64,000 nucleotides of DNA from NCBI RefSeq assembly GCF_004115085.1, contig NZ_QXJP01000011.1:54633-118632 (forward strand), in the 5' to 3' direction. The notes under the pieces are model-generated. The model searched no databases and was not told the origin of the DNA. It was given only the letters and a program-made list of their open reading frames with translations. This DNA is from Longirhabdus pacifica (lineage in GTDB: Bacteria > Bacillota > Bacilli > Paenibacillales > DSM-105158). Within the stretch, counting starts at the first letter, position 1, and each line of letters opens with the position of its first letter. Positions 39,144-48,115 of the stretch are shown here, in pieces. The position numbers and the translations under genes are program-made.

Positions 39144-39413
39144 TTACTCAGATGAGTATGGTAATAAAGCTACTTGACGAGCTCTTTTAATCGCTTTAGT
39201 TAATTGACGCTGATATTTTGCACTAGTTCCCGTTACACGACGAGGAAGAATTTTACCACGCTCGCTTACGAATTTTTTCAGCAAATCAATGTTTTTGTAA
39301 TCGATGTATTCGATTTTGTTTACTGTGAAAAAGCAAACCTTACGGCGCTTACCACGTCTACGTCCATTGAATCTTCTTTCTCTGGACTCATTATTTCTTT
39401 CTTGAGCTGACAT
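39144..39413 (-). CDS. rpsR: Ribosomal protein bS18
   Basis: 89 aa. Basic N-terminus ([13 protein letters not shown]) with one cysteine, [19 protein letters not shown] and [19 protein letters not shown] are characteristic. It pairs with bS6 on the 30S subunit. Third gene of rpsF-ssb-rpsR. Confidence 0.97.
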   Translation of the reverse strand: MSAQERNNESRERRFNGRRRGKRRKVCFFTVNKIEYIDYKNIDLLKKFVSERGKILPRRVTGTSAKYQRQLTKAIKRARQVALLPYSSE

Positions 39414-39443
39414 TCGATCTTCATTCCTTTCTATATTAGATTA

Positions 39444-39911
39444 TCAAAATGGTAAATCATCATCTGAAATGTCTATAGGCTTACCGTCATCTGAAAAAGG
39501 ATTGCTTTGATTTTGATTCGCGTTAAAAGAAGATCTCTCCGCTGGTGGTTCTCCAAAAGGATCCATGTTGTTATTGTTTTGCGGTTTCGCTGTGCTTGAT
39601 TCTAAGAATCGAACGTTGTCTGCAACAACTTCTGTTACATACACTCTTCGCCCTTCATTATTGTCATAATGACGAACTTGCAAGCGACCTTCAACAGCAA
39701 CAAGTCTGCCTTTACCCAAATAATTTGCACATGTTTCAGCCAATTGTCTCCATGTTACAACTGGTATAAAATCAGCCTCTTTTTCCCCTTGCTGATTTTT
39801 ATATGGGCGATCAATGGCTAGTGTAAATTGTGTAACAGCTACTCCAGACGGTGTATACCGTAATTCTGGATCTTTAGTTAGTCTTCCTATTAAAATAACA
39901 CGATTCAACAA
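39444..39911 (-). CDS. ssb: Single-stranded DNA-binding protein
   Basis: 155 aa. OB-fold domain ([20 protein letters not shown], 2-21), [15 protein letters not shown], a Gln/Asn-rich linker and the acidic tail DISDDDLPF that recruits replication and repair proteins. Second gene of the operon. Confidence 0.97.
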   Translation of the reverse strand: MLNRVILIGRLTKDPELRYTPSGVAVTQFTLAIDRPYKNQQGEKEADFIPVVTWRQLAETCANYLGKGRLVAVEGRLQVRHYDNNEGRRVYVTEVVADNVRFLESSTAKPQNNNNMDPFGEPPAERSSFNANQNQSNPFSDDGKPIDISDDDLPF

Positions 39912-39969
39912 TTACATCCCCTCCAAATCATCGATAGACGTTGATCTAACGATGGCTCAGTAATTTATC

Positions 39970-40260
39970 CTATGATGCAACATCATTAATGATTAAGTGA
40001 CGAATAACATCGTCTGAAATTCGCATTACACGATCTAATTCGTTTACGATTTCAGTCGTACCTGTAAAGAAAACGTTAGTGTAGATACCGTCTTTGATCT
40101 TATCAATTTCATAAGCTAGACGACGTTTTCCAATCAAGTCATGTTTTTCAATCGTTCCATTACCATCTTCGATAATTTTCCGGAATCTCTCGACCGTTGT
40201 ATCCACCTTTTCTTGTTCAAGATCAGGCATCATAATGTACATTAACTCGTATTTACGCAT
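39970..40260 (-). CDS. rpsF: Ribosomal protein bS6
   Basis: 96 aa. RKYELMYIMMPDLEQEKV at the start and LIGKRRLAYEIDKIKDGIY in the middle are typical. First gene of rpsF-ssb-rpsR. The ribosome binding site AAAGGGAGGTGA is strong and sits just after a leader hairpin. Confidence 0.97.
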   Translation of the reverse strand: MRKYELMYIMMPDLEQEKVDTTVERFRKIIEDGNGTIEKHDLIGKRRLAYEIDKIKDGIYTNVFFTGTTEIVNELDRVMRISDDVIRHLIINDVAS

Positions 40261-40274
40261 CTAATTCACCTCCC

Positions 40275-40320
40275 TTTGGACTAACGGCTATCATGAGTAT
40301 GATAGCAAGGAGCCAACTTG
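40275..40320 (-). promoter_or_regulatory. Candidate S6:S18-binding leader in the rpsF mRNA
   Basis: On the minus strand a stem GCTATCAT / ATGATAGC (40306-40287) is followed by CCGTTAGTCC and then the ribosome binding site. Conserved rpsF leaders bound by the S6:S18 complex have a hairpin with a CCG element in this position; the match to that class is by recall of its features, not by model search. Confidence 0.5.
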
Positions 40321-40546
40321 CTCACATTCAATTACTATACCAAACTTTATAGGCAATAGCAAGAACCATATTGAACAATTTATATGTGATGATTTTTTGC
40401 AATACTTTTGTTAAAAGCTATTTAAATTAGAGGAATGGAATATAAAGAAGTTACAGAAGTTACGCCCATTAAGAACATGTAGCTCTGCGCTATACAAGGC
40501 TACAACAGCTTACATACATATATTTTTATGTATTTGAAAAACTATA
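40321..40546. other. Intergenic stretch upstream of rpsF
   Basis: AT-rich; expected to hold the rpsF promoter on the minus strand. I see no gene. It runs directly into two reverse-orientation structured repeats. Confidence 0.4.
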
Positions 40547-40672
40547 TATAAGTTGAATGAATTTGTTCAACTTATTACCGCTAATCATAAGATGGAGAAA
40601 TTTCAAGATGAGAACCTTTACGGCTGGCTACTGAGACGTAAACTTATATCCCGTGATTTCTCCATCTTATAG
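40547..40672 (-). repeat. Structured intergenic repeat, copy 7 (reverse orientation)
   Basis: Hairpin TAAGTTG...CAACTTA (40549-40574), then the outer stem ATAAGATGGAGAAAT / ATTTCTCCATCTTAT, perfect over 15 bp, enclosing the core TTTACGGCTGGCTACTGAG and CGTAAA. This is the best preserved outer stem. Confidence 0.88.
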
Positions 40673-40801
40673 ATAAGTTGAATGAACTTGTTGTTCAAAC
40701 AACTTATTACCGCTAAGCATAAGATAAAGAAATTTCTACATCAACCTTTACGTCTGGCTACTGAGACGTAAACTTGTGCATCGTTATTTCTTATTCTTAT
40801 A
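40673..40801 (-). repeat. Structured intergenic repeat, copy 8 (reverse, tandem with copy 7)
   Basis: ATAAGTTG...CAACTTAT hairpin with an enlarged inner palindrome (GAACTTGTTGTTCAA), arms AAGATAAAGAAAT and ATTTCTTATTCTTA, core TTTACGTCTGGCTACTGAG then ACGTAAA. Head-to-tail with copy 7 and immediately upstream of the yjzC-like gene. Confidence 0.87.
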
Positions 40802-40834
40802 TCTTTATGAAAATGAAAGGAAGTGATCCTGTAC

Positions 40835-41023
40835 ATGGGTGAAAAAACGGAATTTGAGCCAGGCGATAAAGTCCCCAACGACGGAAGATATATCGAAATT
40901 GGAGAAAAAGCGTTTCATATGGGTATAACGGATCCCAAAATGACTTTTTTGCAAAAAGGAGATGCTTTCCCGGAGACCACCAATCACAATCGAAAGTGGA
41001 AGCGAAAACAAAGAGAAAATTAA
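40835..41023 (+). CDS. YjzC-like small protein
   Basis: 62 aa. Similar to B. subtilis YjzC: FEPGDKVPNDGRYIEIGE at the start and KGDAFPETTNHNRKWK near the end. Function unknown. The ATG at 40835 gives the family N-terminus MGEKTEFEPG; AAAGGAAG lies about 11 nt upstream, and a GTG at 40823 is the alternative. Confidence 0.8.
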   Translation: MGEKTEFEPGDKVPNDGRYIEIGEKAFHMGITDPKMTFLQKGDAFPETTNHNRKWKRKQREN

Positions 41024-41100
41024 TATTGGTGTTGCTTACATGAAGATAAAATCTTAAATAAGAAATGATTAGCTTATGATGAGGAATGGAATGGGTGATA

Positions 41101-41128
41101 ACCAGGTGGATACTATTGTCCATCTGGT
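41101..41128. other. Hairpin between the yjzC-like gene and tRNA-Ser
   Basis: ACCAGGTGGA / TCCATCTGGT forms a 10-bp stem (one G-T pair). It could end transcription of the convergent yjzC-like gene or tRNA gene, but no T-run follows. Confidence 0.4.
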
Positions 41129-41168
41129 AGCATTGATCACATGAATGCATGATAAATAAGTCAACATG

Positions 41169-41261
41169 TGGCGGAAAGGGTGGGATTTGAACCCACGCAC
41201 GCTCTCACGAACGCCTAACTGATTTCGAGTCAGCCCCCTTAAGCCTCTTGGGTACCTTTCC
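41169..41261 (-). tRNA. tRNA-Ser (anticodon CGA)
   Basis: 93 nt with encoded CCA. The acceptor stem pairs GGAAAGG with CTTTCC; anticodon stem-loop CTGACTCGAAATCAG gives anticodon CGA (reads UCG); a long variable arm (GCGTTCGTGAGAGC) and T arm GTGGGTTCAAATCCCAC are typical of class II serine tRNAs. Confidence 0.93.
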
Positions 41262-41396
41262 AAATTTGCAACAAAAAATATTTTAGCATAGGAAGTGAAT
41301 GAGAGCAATGGAGGGCACAGATGTTATATCATAAAACAACAAACCCTAAGTACCTCAGCCCTTAACATGTTAAGCTGATTATAGTAGCATGAAATA

Positions 41397-41612
41397 TTAT
41401 TCCTCATTTTCTTCTGGGGTAGCAGCATGTAATACTTTTTTCATTTTCTTTTCAAATTTTGATCTAGGGATAAGTACACTGTGACCGCAACCTACACATT
41501 TTATACGTATATCCATACCCATACGTATAATTTTCATTTCATTACTTCCGCATGGATGACCTTTCTTCATTTGCACAACATCATGTAATCCATATTTTTT
41601 TTCATTTGTCAT
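41397..41612 (-). CDS. yyzM: DUF951 family protein (YyzM-like)
   Basis: 71 aa. Contains VVQMKKGHPCGSNEM and IRMGMDIRIKCVGCGHSVLIPR, the DUF951 pattern with a C-x2-C pair that suggests metal or nucleic-acid binding. Located near spo0J as in B. subtilis (yyzM). Function unknown. The neighbouring ychF/yyaF GTPase gene found between rpsF and this gene in relatives is not present. Confidence 0.85.
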   Translation of the reverse strand: MTNEKKYGLHDVVQMKKGHPCGSNEMKIIRMGMDIRIKCVGCGHSVLIPRSKFEKKMKKVLHAATPEENEE

Positions 41613-41636
41613 CGCTTATCATCTCCTTCTACTCTA

Positions 41637-41882
41637 TTATGTCAACGGTCTGTATGTATCGTTATCTTGGAGAAATAACCCTCTTATTTGTACGTTTTCA
41701 TCTACTAAAATTCGTTTTACTTCATCTATATCTACTTCTTGGAAAGCGATAGAAAGTGCACAACCAGCTGTTATTTCTTTGGGTGTCGGCAATGTATCAA
41801 TCTCAACATCTTCATTTTCCAGCACCATTTCAGCCAGTAATGCCTGCTGCGTCGAGTCAAATGCAATAATAATATTAAACAT
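41637..41882 (-). CDS. DUF3343 family, putative Se/S carrier-like protein
   Basis: 81 aa. FNIIIAFDSTQQALLAEMVL and PTPKEITAGCALSIAF match DUF3343, annotated as a possible selenium/sulfur carrier with a reactive Cys (in AGCALS). A cysteine-desulfurase-like gene is about 1 kb away, the usual partner, which supports a role in persulfide handling (inference). The ATG at 41882 follows AAGGGTGG; three extra codons upstream lack support. Confidence 0.75.
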   Translation of the reverse strand: MFNIIIAFDSTQQALLAEMVLENEDVEIDTLPTPKEITAGCALSIAFQEVDIDEVKRILVDENVQIRGLFLQDNDTYRPLT

Positions 41883-42041
41883 GGTTACCACCCTTATTAA
41901 ATGATAACTATAGTGTAACGATGTTCTATAATTTTATCCACTAAATAAGTAGTATTTTAACATGCTACAGTTCACACAGTGAAGAAAACGATATGCAGCT
42001 TGTTTGCTGTGTTTATATGTTTTTATATTTGGCTGTTTTAC

Positions 42042-42063
42042 GTAAACTTCAACACAAGTTTAC
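42042..42063. other. Small inverted repeat upstream of yyaC
   Basis: GTAAACTT (42042-42049) and AAGTTTAC (42056-42063) form an 8-bp stem. It shares letters with the repeat core but lacks the rest of the element. Possible operator or old repeat remnant. Confidence 0.35.
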
Positions 42064-42173
42064 TTTATTACTATTTAATATGTTGTCATTCGTATATTTC
42101 ATAGAATAATTCCATATACTATAAAAGACTATTCAATGTTTCTTTATATACATAATAATATTGGAGGGTTAAT

Positions 42174-42800
42174 ATGGATTTATCTTTATTTCGTTTGCCA
42201 TCTAAAAAGGAAATAGAACCTTTTAAAATAGATCATTCCTTACCAAAAACGATCGAAGAAGTAGAAAAAAGAATGTTGTCTCATCTATTAAATGTGACTT
42301 TATCTAAAGAAATTATTATGGTTTGCATTGGTTCTGATCGATCTACAGGAGACTGCCTTGGACCACTTGTAGGGAGTCAATTAAAGTCAATTTCATCATC
42401 TGTTCCTGTCTATGGAACTCTAGAAGATCCCATCCATGCCGTAAATTTAGAAGACAAACTAAATATGATTCATCAACAACATCCACACTCTTATATTATC
42501 GCTATTGATGCATGTTTAGGTCAAATATCTAGTATCGGTCATATTATTATTGGACAAGGGCCAATTAAGCCAGGTGCAGGTGTGAAGAAAAAGTTGCCAC
42601 CTGTTGGTCATATGCATATAACAGGTGTAGTGAATGTGGCTGGCTTTATGGAAATATTCGTATTGCAAAATACAAGATTACACCTCGTCATCAACATTGC
42701 TAACGTCATTTCTGAGTCGCTAATAAGAGTGATTCATCAGCTCAAACGTTCGACACCATCATATACTTCAGAGATATTAGATCATGAAACTCAAACCTAA
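42174..42800 (+). CDS. yyaC: YyaC spore protein (GPR-protease-like fold)
   Basis: 208 aa. VCIGSDRSTGDCLGPLVGS, GTLEDPIHAVNLE, IAIDACLGQ and GAGVKKKLPPVG are the conserved blocks of YyaC, which is related to germination protease and made during sporulation. Ribosome binding site TTGGAGGG. It converges with the desulfurase-like gene with a 4-bp overlap. Supports a spore-forming host. Confidence 0.9.
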   Translation: MDLSLFRLPSKKEIEPFKIDHSLPKTIEEVEKRMLSHLLNVTLSKEIIMVCIGSDRSTGDCLGPLVGSQLKSISSSVPVYGTLEDPIHAVNLEDKLNMIHQQHPHSYIIAIDACLGQISSIGHIIIGQGPIKPGAGVKKKLPPVGHMHITGVVNVAGFMEIFVLQNTRLHLVINIANVISESLIRVIHQLKRSTPSYTSEILDHETQT

Positions 42801-43948
42801 TAAGCATGACTTATTTCTTTTACCGCTCTGATGAGTGATTCTACTTCTTCTTCAGTTGTACAATATCCAACACTTGCTCTAATGGCTCCGTTATCTATAC
42901 TTCCTGCTGTTTCATGTGCAAGGGGTGAACAATGATATCCCGATCTTACTGCGATGCTATAATGTTGATCTAAAATAAATGCTACTTCTGATGCATCCAT
43001 CCCCTCCATTTGAAACGCAACAACCCCGGTGCGTTTTTCATCTATGCTCGGTCCTAGCAACGAAACCCCTTTTATTTTATTTAATTCCCTCATCATCTCT
43101 TCCGTCAATTTCCACTCGTGATCGTATATATGTTGTATTGATTTTTTTTGTACATATAAAACACCTTCATTCCAACCTGCTATACCCGGTGTATTGGCGG
43201 TACCCGATTCATAACGATCAGGACGTACCGTTGGCTGGTGAATCAATTCCGATTGACTCCCTGTCCCACCATACAAAATAGGCTCTAAATCTATCAAATT
43301 ATGAACGTATAATCCCCCTGTTCCTTGCGGCCCTAATAATGACTTATGACCGGGAAAGGCTAATAAATGGATGTTCATATCCACCACATCAATAGGTAAA
43401 ACCCCTATCGTCTGAGCTGCATCTACTAAAAATACAATCCCTTTTTCTTTGGCTAGCGCACCTATTTCTTTTATAGGTGATATCGTTCCTAATAAGTTGG
43501 AGCTATGACTACATATAATTAATGCAGTTTTACTGTTGATGGCTTCTTTTATTTTTTGTACGTCTACATGTCCTTGTTTATCTCCTTGAACATAAGTGAC
43601 GGATACATCTTTTTGCTGCTTCAAATGCTCAAGCGGTCTTCTTACGGAATTATGCTCGACCGTCGTACAAACAACATGATCTTGTTCTTTTACAAAGCCT
43701 AAGATAGCTAGGTTTAATGCTTCTGTTGTGTTTTTAGTAAATACAATGTCGTTTGGATTTCTAATGTGACATAGCTTCGCAATGTTACTTCTAGTTTGGA
43801 ACAGTTTTCTGCTTGCCTGTACAGCTAATTGATGACTTCCTCTTCCTGGGTTTGCTCCATACGTTGTTACTGCTTCGACCATCGCATCTACTACTCCAGC
43901 AGGTTTAGGCCAAGATGAAGCCGCATGATCCAAATAAATAACGCTCAT
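42797..43948 (-). CDS. Cysteine desulfurase family aminotransferase class V
   Basis: 383 aa PLP enzyme. IYLDHAASSWPKP at the start, PLP-binding Lys in FPGHKSLLGPQGTGG (about 200), and a C-terminal Cys in VRSGYHCSPLAHE that corresponds to the persulfide-carrying position. Belongs to the desulfurase-related subfamily often found with DUF3343 rather than to IscS/SufS. Likely mobilises sulfur or selenium; substrate unproven. Confidence 0.83.
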   Translation of the reverse strand: MSVIYLDHAASSWPKPAGVVDAMVEAVTTYGANPGRGSHQLAVQASRKLFQTRSNIAKLCHIRNPNDIVFTKNTTEALNLAILGFVKEQDHVVCTTVEHNSVRRPLEHLKQQKDVSVTYVQGDKQGHVDVQKIKEAINSKTALIICSHSSNLLGTISPIKEIGALAKEKGIVFLVDAAQTIGVLPIDVVDMNIHLLAFPGHKSLLGPQGTGGLYVHNLIDLEPILYGGTGSQSELIHQPTVRPDRYESGTANTPGIAGWNEGVLYVQKKSIQHIYDHEWKLTEEMMRELNKIKGVSLLGPSIDEKRTGVVAFQMEGMDASEVAFILDQHYSIAVRSGYHCSPLAHETAGSIDNGAIRASVGYCTTEEEVESLIRAVKEISHAY

Positions 43949-44037
43949 ACTTCCTTATCCTTTCTATGTTTACATGCTTAAAATAATAGTAGTACATCGA
44001 TCTTTATATATCATCATTTCCTCTTTGAATAAAAATG

Positions 44038-44092
44038 AAACGCCCATCATAAATGGCAATGCAAACTAACTTCACCATCATAGGGCGTTCAT
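44038..44092 (-). terminator. Terminator after spo0J
   Basis: AACGCCC (44039-44045) / GGGCGTT (44083-44089) with flanking T-runs on both strands. It separates spo0J from the desulfurase-like gene. Confidence 0.6.
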
Positions 44093-44144
44093 ATTTTTTC
44101 CTGCGTATTTTAAATATGTTCATTCTTCATTTCAAAGTTTGAAA

Positions 44145-45008
44145 TTAATCCACACTAATTTGTAGTATTTCCAAAAGGCGCTCCAAATCATCTTGAGAGT
44201 AGTAAGAAAATTCAATTACACCTTTGGTGTTTTGATGTTTCACTTTCACCGCAGTCTGAAATTTATTTCTCAACTCATGCTCTATACTATGAATAAATGG
44301 ATCTTGTTTCTCTTCTGTTTTAGCCGCTTTTTTCTTTGTTTTTTGTTTCTTAGTGGACATGTTTTGTATTGCTTCTTCTAACTCTCTAACACTCCAACGA
44401 TTTCTAATAATTAAGTTAGTTAGCTTCGTTTTTGTTGCACTATCACTTACTCCTGCAAGTGCTCTAGCATGTCCCATAGAAATTGTTCCACGTGAAACAT
44501 GGTGCTTTATTTCGTCTGGAAGTTGTAATAACCTCAAAAAATTAGCGACGTGAGAACGCGACTTCCCTACTTTTGTAGATAATTCTTCCTGTGTCAAGGA
44601 AAATTGGTCCATCATCAGTTGATAAGCTTGGGCGATTTCCAACGAATTTAAATCTTCACGCTGAATATTCTCTATCAATGCAATTTCTGTAACTTGTTGA
44701 TCATTAAAGTTTCTTACTACTGCAGGTATCGTTGCGAGATTACAAGCTTGTGCAGCTCTCCATCTTCTCTCCCCTGCAATAATTTCGTGCCCTTTCAATA
44801 CAGATCTAACGATAATAGGCTGTAATACACCATGCTCTTTTATAGAAGATGCTAATTCATTTATCGCTTCATCTTTAAATGTTTTCCTTGGTTGAAAAGG
44901 GTTCGGTCTTAATTGAGTTAGTGGTATTTCAACAATATTATCATCTTCATTTACACTTAAAGTAGAAATTAATGCATCCAATCCTTTGCCGAGTCCTTTG
45001 TTACTCAT
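44145..45008 (-). CDS. spo0J: Spo0J (ParB) chromosome partitioning protein
   Basis: 287 aa. ParB N-terminal CTPase domain ([27 protein letters not shown]), HTH (TQEELSTKVGKSRSHVANFL) and C-terminal dimer domain. It loads at parS sites, spreads as a CTP-dependent clamp and recruits SMC. Overlaps soj by 8 bp. The gene itself contains a parS site (44484-44499). Confidence 0.95.
   Translation of the reverse strand: MSNKGLGKGLDALISTLSVNEDDNIVEIPLTQLRPNPFQPRKTFKDEAINELASSIKEHGVLQPIIVRSVLKGHEIIAGERRWRAAQACNLATIPAVVRNFNDQQVTEIALIENIQREDLNSLEIAQAYQLMMDQFSLTQEELSTKVGKSRSHVANFLRLLQLPDEIKHHVSRGTISMGHARALAGVSDSATKTKLTNLIIRNRWSVRELEEAIQNMSTKKQKTKKKAAKTEEKQDPFIHSIEHELRNKFQTAVKVKHQNTKGVIEFSYYSQDDLERLLEILQISVD
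44484..44499. promoter_or_regulatory. parS site within spo0J
   Basis: TGTTCCACGTGAAACA matches the parS consensus TGTTNCACGTGAAACA. A parS within spo0J is a conserved position in Bacillus. Confidence 0.9.
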
Positions 45009-45762
45009 CGGCTATCACTTCCTTTGCCAAATCCATATATACTAGTGCTCCTCTACTTTTGGGGTCATATGTTACAATCGTTTGACCATGACTGGGAGCC
45101 TCACTTAATCTCACATTTCGTGGTATTATCGTTTGATACACTTTGTGCTGAAAATATTTTTTCACTTCTTCAATGACTTGTATTCCCAAATTCGTACGCG
45201 CATCCAACATTGTTAACAAAACACCTTCTACTTGCAAAGCTGTATTGAGATGCTTTTGTACTAATCTAATCGTATTCAACAACTGACTTAAACCTTCGAG
45301 CGCATAATATTCACATTGAATAGGAATAATAACAGAGTCTGAAGCAGTTAATGAATTAATCGTTAAAATCCCTAAAGAAGGTGGGCAATCTATTAAAATA
45401 TAATCATATTTATCTTTTATTTGCGATAAAGATTTTTTCAGTCTGACTTCTCTAGATATAGTAGGTACTAATTCAATTTCTGCTCCCGCTAATTGTATCG
45501 TTGCAGGTATAATTTTTAAATTGTCTAATTCAGTATCCACAATGGTATCGATTGGATCTACATCATTAATAATGACATCGTATATACATTGATCAACGTC
45601 CGCTTTATTAATGCCTACACCACTTGTTGTATTACCCTGTGGATCTATATCTACCAGAAGAACTTTTTTGCCTAGTGAAGCCAATGAAGCACCTAAGTTA
45701 ACCGACGTCGTTGTTTTTCCTACTCCGCCCTTCTGATTAGCTATTGCTACAATTTTCGACAA
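45001..45762 (-). CDS. soj: Soj (ParA) ATPase
   Basis: 253 aa. Deviant Walker A KGGVGKTTTSVNLGASLA near the start, DIDPQGNTTSG, DYILIDCPPSLG. It regulates DnaA and works with Spo0J in segregation. A TTG at 45762 is chosen: GAGGTG lies 6 nt upstream and the product starts SKIVAIANQKGG as in relatives; the frame extends upstream to 45846 without support. Confidence 0.94.
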   Translation of the reverse strand: MSKIVAIANQKGGVGKTTTSVNLGASLASLGKKVLLVDIDPQGNTTSGVGINKADVDQCIYDVIINDVDPIDTIVDTELDNLKIIPATIQLAGAEIELVPTISREVRLKKSLSQIKDKYDYILIDCPPSLGILTINSLTASDSVIIPIQCEYYALEGLSQLLNTIRLVQKHLNTALQVEGVLLTMLDARTNLGIQVIEEVKKYFQHKVYQTIIPRNVRLSEAPSHGQTIVTYDPKSRGALVYMDLAKEVIADE

Positions 45763-46071
45763 ACTAAACACCTCAAAATTCATATTGTTATGACCCATCA
45801 CCCAGTAGTAGTTAACTTGAGGTGGGTTTAAAAATTGGGATCTCATTCAGGTAAAATAGCGGCTAATGCTAAATCTTCCATACCATCGTTACATACAAAT
45901 TTGCTTGTTTGAAGTAGAAGCAAATGGCGATGTTCTGCTCAATTATAGATATCTATAAACGCTAGCTACTTATAATGAAAGAATGAATTTTTTCATTTCT
46001 CTCTATTTAATTTGCTTATTGTTCAAGCAATCTGACTATATTGTTTATTTTAACATACTCTATTACTATAA

Positions 46072-46896
46072 TCATTTCTGTTTCTCAATTTTTATCGTTA
46101 TTTCGTAATGTTCACCCATATCTTTTTCATTTGTTTTTACATTCATTCCCGAACTTGAAATCATATCAATAGATTGACGAATTGTATTCACAGCTAAACG
46201 AACATCTTTTGAGAAAGAAATCCTTTTACTCTTTTTGTTTTCATTAACTTGGTTGTAAAACTTAATTCTCATTTCCGTTTGCTTCACATTCAATTCTTTT
46301 TCAATTATTTCGCTTAATACTTTATTTTGCAGTTCTTCTGTTTGTAATGATAATAAAGCTCTAGCATGTCTTTCCGTAATTTTCCTCTGCAACAATGCTT
46401 CTTTTACTACATCAGATAAATGCAATAAGCGAAGTTTATTAGCAATAGTAGATTGGCTCTTTCCCAGACGTTGCGCTAAACTTTCTTGCGTTAAATGATG
46501 TAATTCTATTAATTTATGATATGCATTTGCTTCTTCTATGGAAGTTAAATTTTCTCTTTGCAAATTTTCGATTAGTGCAATAGAAGCTGCTTGTGTATCG
46601 TTAAATTGCTTTATAATCGCTGGGATGGTTACCATTTCTAACTTTTGTACTGCACGAAACCTTCTCTCCCCAGCAATAATTTCATACATGTCTCCGTTTT
46701 GCTGTATACGTACAATAATAGGCTGTATAACTCCGTGCGTTTTTATCGTTTGACATAACTCATCAATACGTTCATCATCAAAAATAGTACGCGGTTGGTA
46801 AGGACTTGGGACAATTTTATCTAGTGGAAGTTCTTTTACTTCTTCAACTTCTTCCCTATCGTTTAAACCAAATATTTTTGAGAAATGTTCTTTCAT
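46072..46896 (-). CDS. noc: Noc nucleoid occlusion protein
   Basis: 274 aa ParB-family CTPase. [32 protein letters not shown] and an HTH with [19 protein letters not shown]. The N-terminal amphipathic segment ([11 protein letters not shown]) is the Noc membrane-binding helix. Noc blocks Z-ring assembly over the nucleoid. The ATG at 46896 follows AGGTGG. Paralogue of spo0J, adjacent as in Bacillus. Confidence 0.93.
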   Translation of the reverse strand: MKEHFSKIFGLNDREEVEEVKELPLDKIVPSPYQPRTIFDDERIDELCQTIKTHGVIQPIIVRIQQNGDMYEIIAGERRFRAVQKLEMVTIPAIIKQFNDTQAASIALIENLQRENLTSIEEANAYHKLIELHHLTQESLAQRLGKSQSTIANKLRLLHLSDVVKEALLQRKITERHARALLSLQTEELQNKVLSEIIEKELNVKQTEMRIKFYNQVNENKKSKRISFSKDVRLAVNTIRQSIDMISSSGMNVKTNEKDMGEHYEITIKIEKQK

Positions 46897-47097
46897 CTTT
46901 TGACCACCTATCCATATCAATCCATTATTTTTGCAATGAAAATTTTTACATTGTAATGCTTATATTCTATCATTAGTATGAACTACTTTAATGACTTGAT
47001 GATTAAGACGTTATTCATGATGTATACATCTTATTAAACTTACCACTTTATTTACTATAGTAAAGTAGATAAATAAAAAGATATCACGCTATGATTT

Positions 47098-47233
47098 AAA
47101 TCTATATAAAATGAAGAAATAGTGAAATACAAGTTTACGCCTCCGTTCCAAGGCGTAAAGCTTGATGTAGACAATTTCTCATCTTATGCATAGTAGTAAT
47201 GCGTTAGTTAAACACATTTATTCAATTTATATT
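47098..47233 (+). repeat. Structured intergenic repeat, copy 9
   Basis: Core TTTACGCCT...AGGCGTAAA is perfect (47133-47159); arms ATGAAGAAAT and ATTTCTCATCTTATG are partly paired; the second hairpin is decayed (AATGCGTTAGTTAAACACAT). Lies between noc and parS. Confidence 0.82.
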
Positions 47234-47288
47234 GTTTCTATTAATCAATTCTCCGAAAACAACTTGATTCCTGCTCATAATGAAGATT

Positions 47289-47318
47289 GTTCACAATGTT
47301 TCACGTGAAACATTGTGA
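47289..47318. promoter_or_regulatory. parS site in a 30-bp perfect palindrome
   Basis: TGTTTCACGTGAAACA (47296-47311) is the perfect parS consensus. The symmetry continues outward (TTCACAA on the left, TTGTGAA on the right) to 30 bp. Main Spo0J loading site in this window, between noc and rsmG. Confidence 0.95.
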
Positions 47319-47392
47319 ATGAAACATATTAGAAACAATAAAAAAAGATTTATGTCCAACCTTCTTCACATTCAGCTCATTGTTGCTACTCA

Positions 47393-48115
47393 CTAGACGA
47401 GTGGTTTTTTTAAAGGTGTTCCTGCTTTTCGTGGATACTTCTTTGGTGTCTTTGCTTTTTTATTTACCACTATAATTTGTCGTTTAGCTTCTTCTATAGG
47501 TAAAGTGAATTCATGCGTAGAGGTTAGCGATCCACCTAACTTCACAGCGCTAGATGCCGCATATTTATGTTCTTCATCTTCAATATTGGCCTTCAATGCA
47601 ACGAAGCAACCTCCAACTTTGACAAACGGCAAACAAAACTCATTTAATACATTTAATTTTGCTACTGCTCGTGCCGTAGCCAAATCATAATGTTCTCTAT
47701 GTTCTGTTTGCTGACCCACATCTTCTGCCCTACCGTGTAAGCAACTTACATCTTGTATGTGTAATGCATCAACAAGATGTTCTAAAAATGTAATCCTCTT
47801 TTTTAATGCATCTACAATCGTAATATGTAAATGAGGAAAAACTATTTTTAATGGTATAGAAGGAAAACCTGCTCCAGCACCAATGTCGATAATAGATTGT
47901 ATATTGTTCATGGGTAGATAAAATGCTGGAGCTATGGAGTCGTAGAAGTGTTTAATAAACACTTCTTCTTTTTCCACAATTCCCGTAAGGTTAATCTTCT
48001 GATTCCACTCTATTAATTGCTCATAATACACTTCAAATTGTGTAAGTTGATCATCAGAAAGCGTTAATCCTTCTTTTTCTAACAAATGTTTGAGATGTTG
48101 CCCACTGTTACTCAT
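47393..48115 (-). CDS. rsmG: 16S rRNA (guanine527-N7)-methyltransferase RsmG
   Basis: 240 aa. SAM motif IIDIGAGAGFPSIPLKI (about 71-87) and ATARAVAKLNVL. Methylates G527 of 16S rRNA; also called GidB. The ATG overlaps the mnmG stop by one base. Confidence 0.95.
   Translation of the reverse strand: MSNSGQHLKHLLEKEGLTLSDDQLTQFEVYYEQLIEWNQKINLTGIVEKEEVFIKHFYDSIAPAFYLPMNNIQSIIDIGAGAGFPSIPLKIVFPHLHITIVDALKKRITFLEHLVDALHIQDVSCLHGRAEDVGQQTEHREHYDLATARAVAKLNVLNEFCLPFVKVGGCFVALKANIEDEEHKYAASSAVKLGGSLTSTHEFTLPIEEAKRQIIVVNKKAKTPKKYPRKAGTPLKKPLV

Noticed and set aside
40797..41150. 117-codon minus-strand open frame
   Set aside because: Antisense to the recognised YjzC-like gene and ends in the repeat; no family resemblance.
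41069..41308. 79-codon minus-strand open frame
   Set aside because: It runs through tRNA-Ser.
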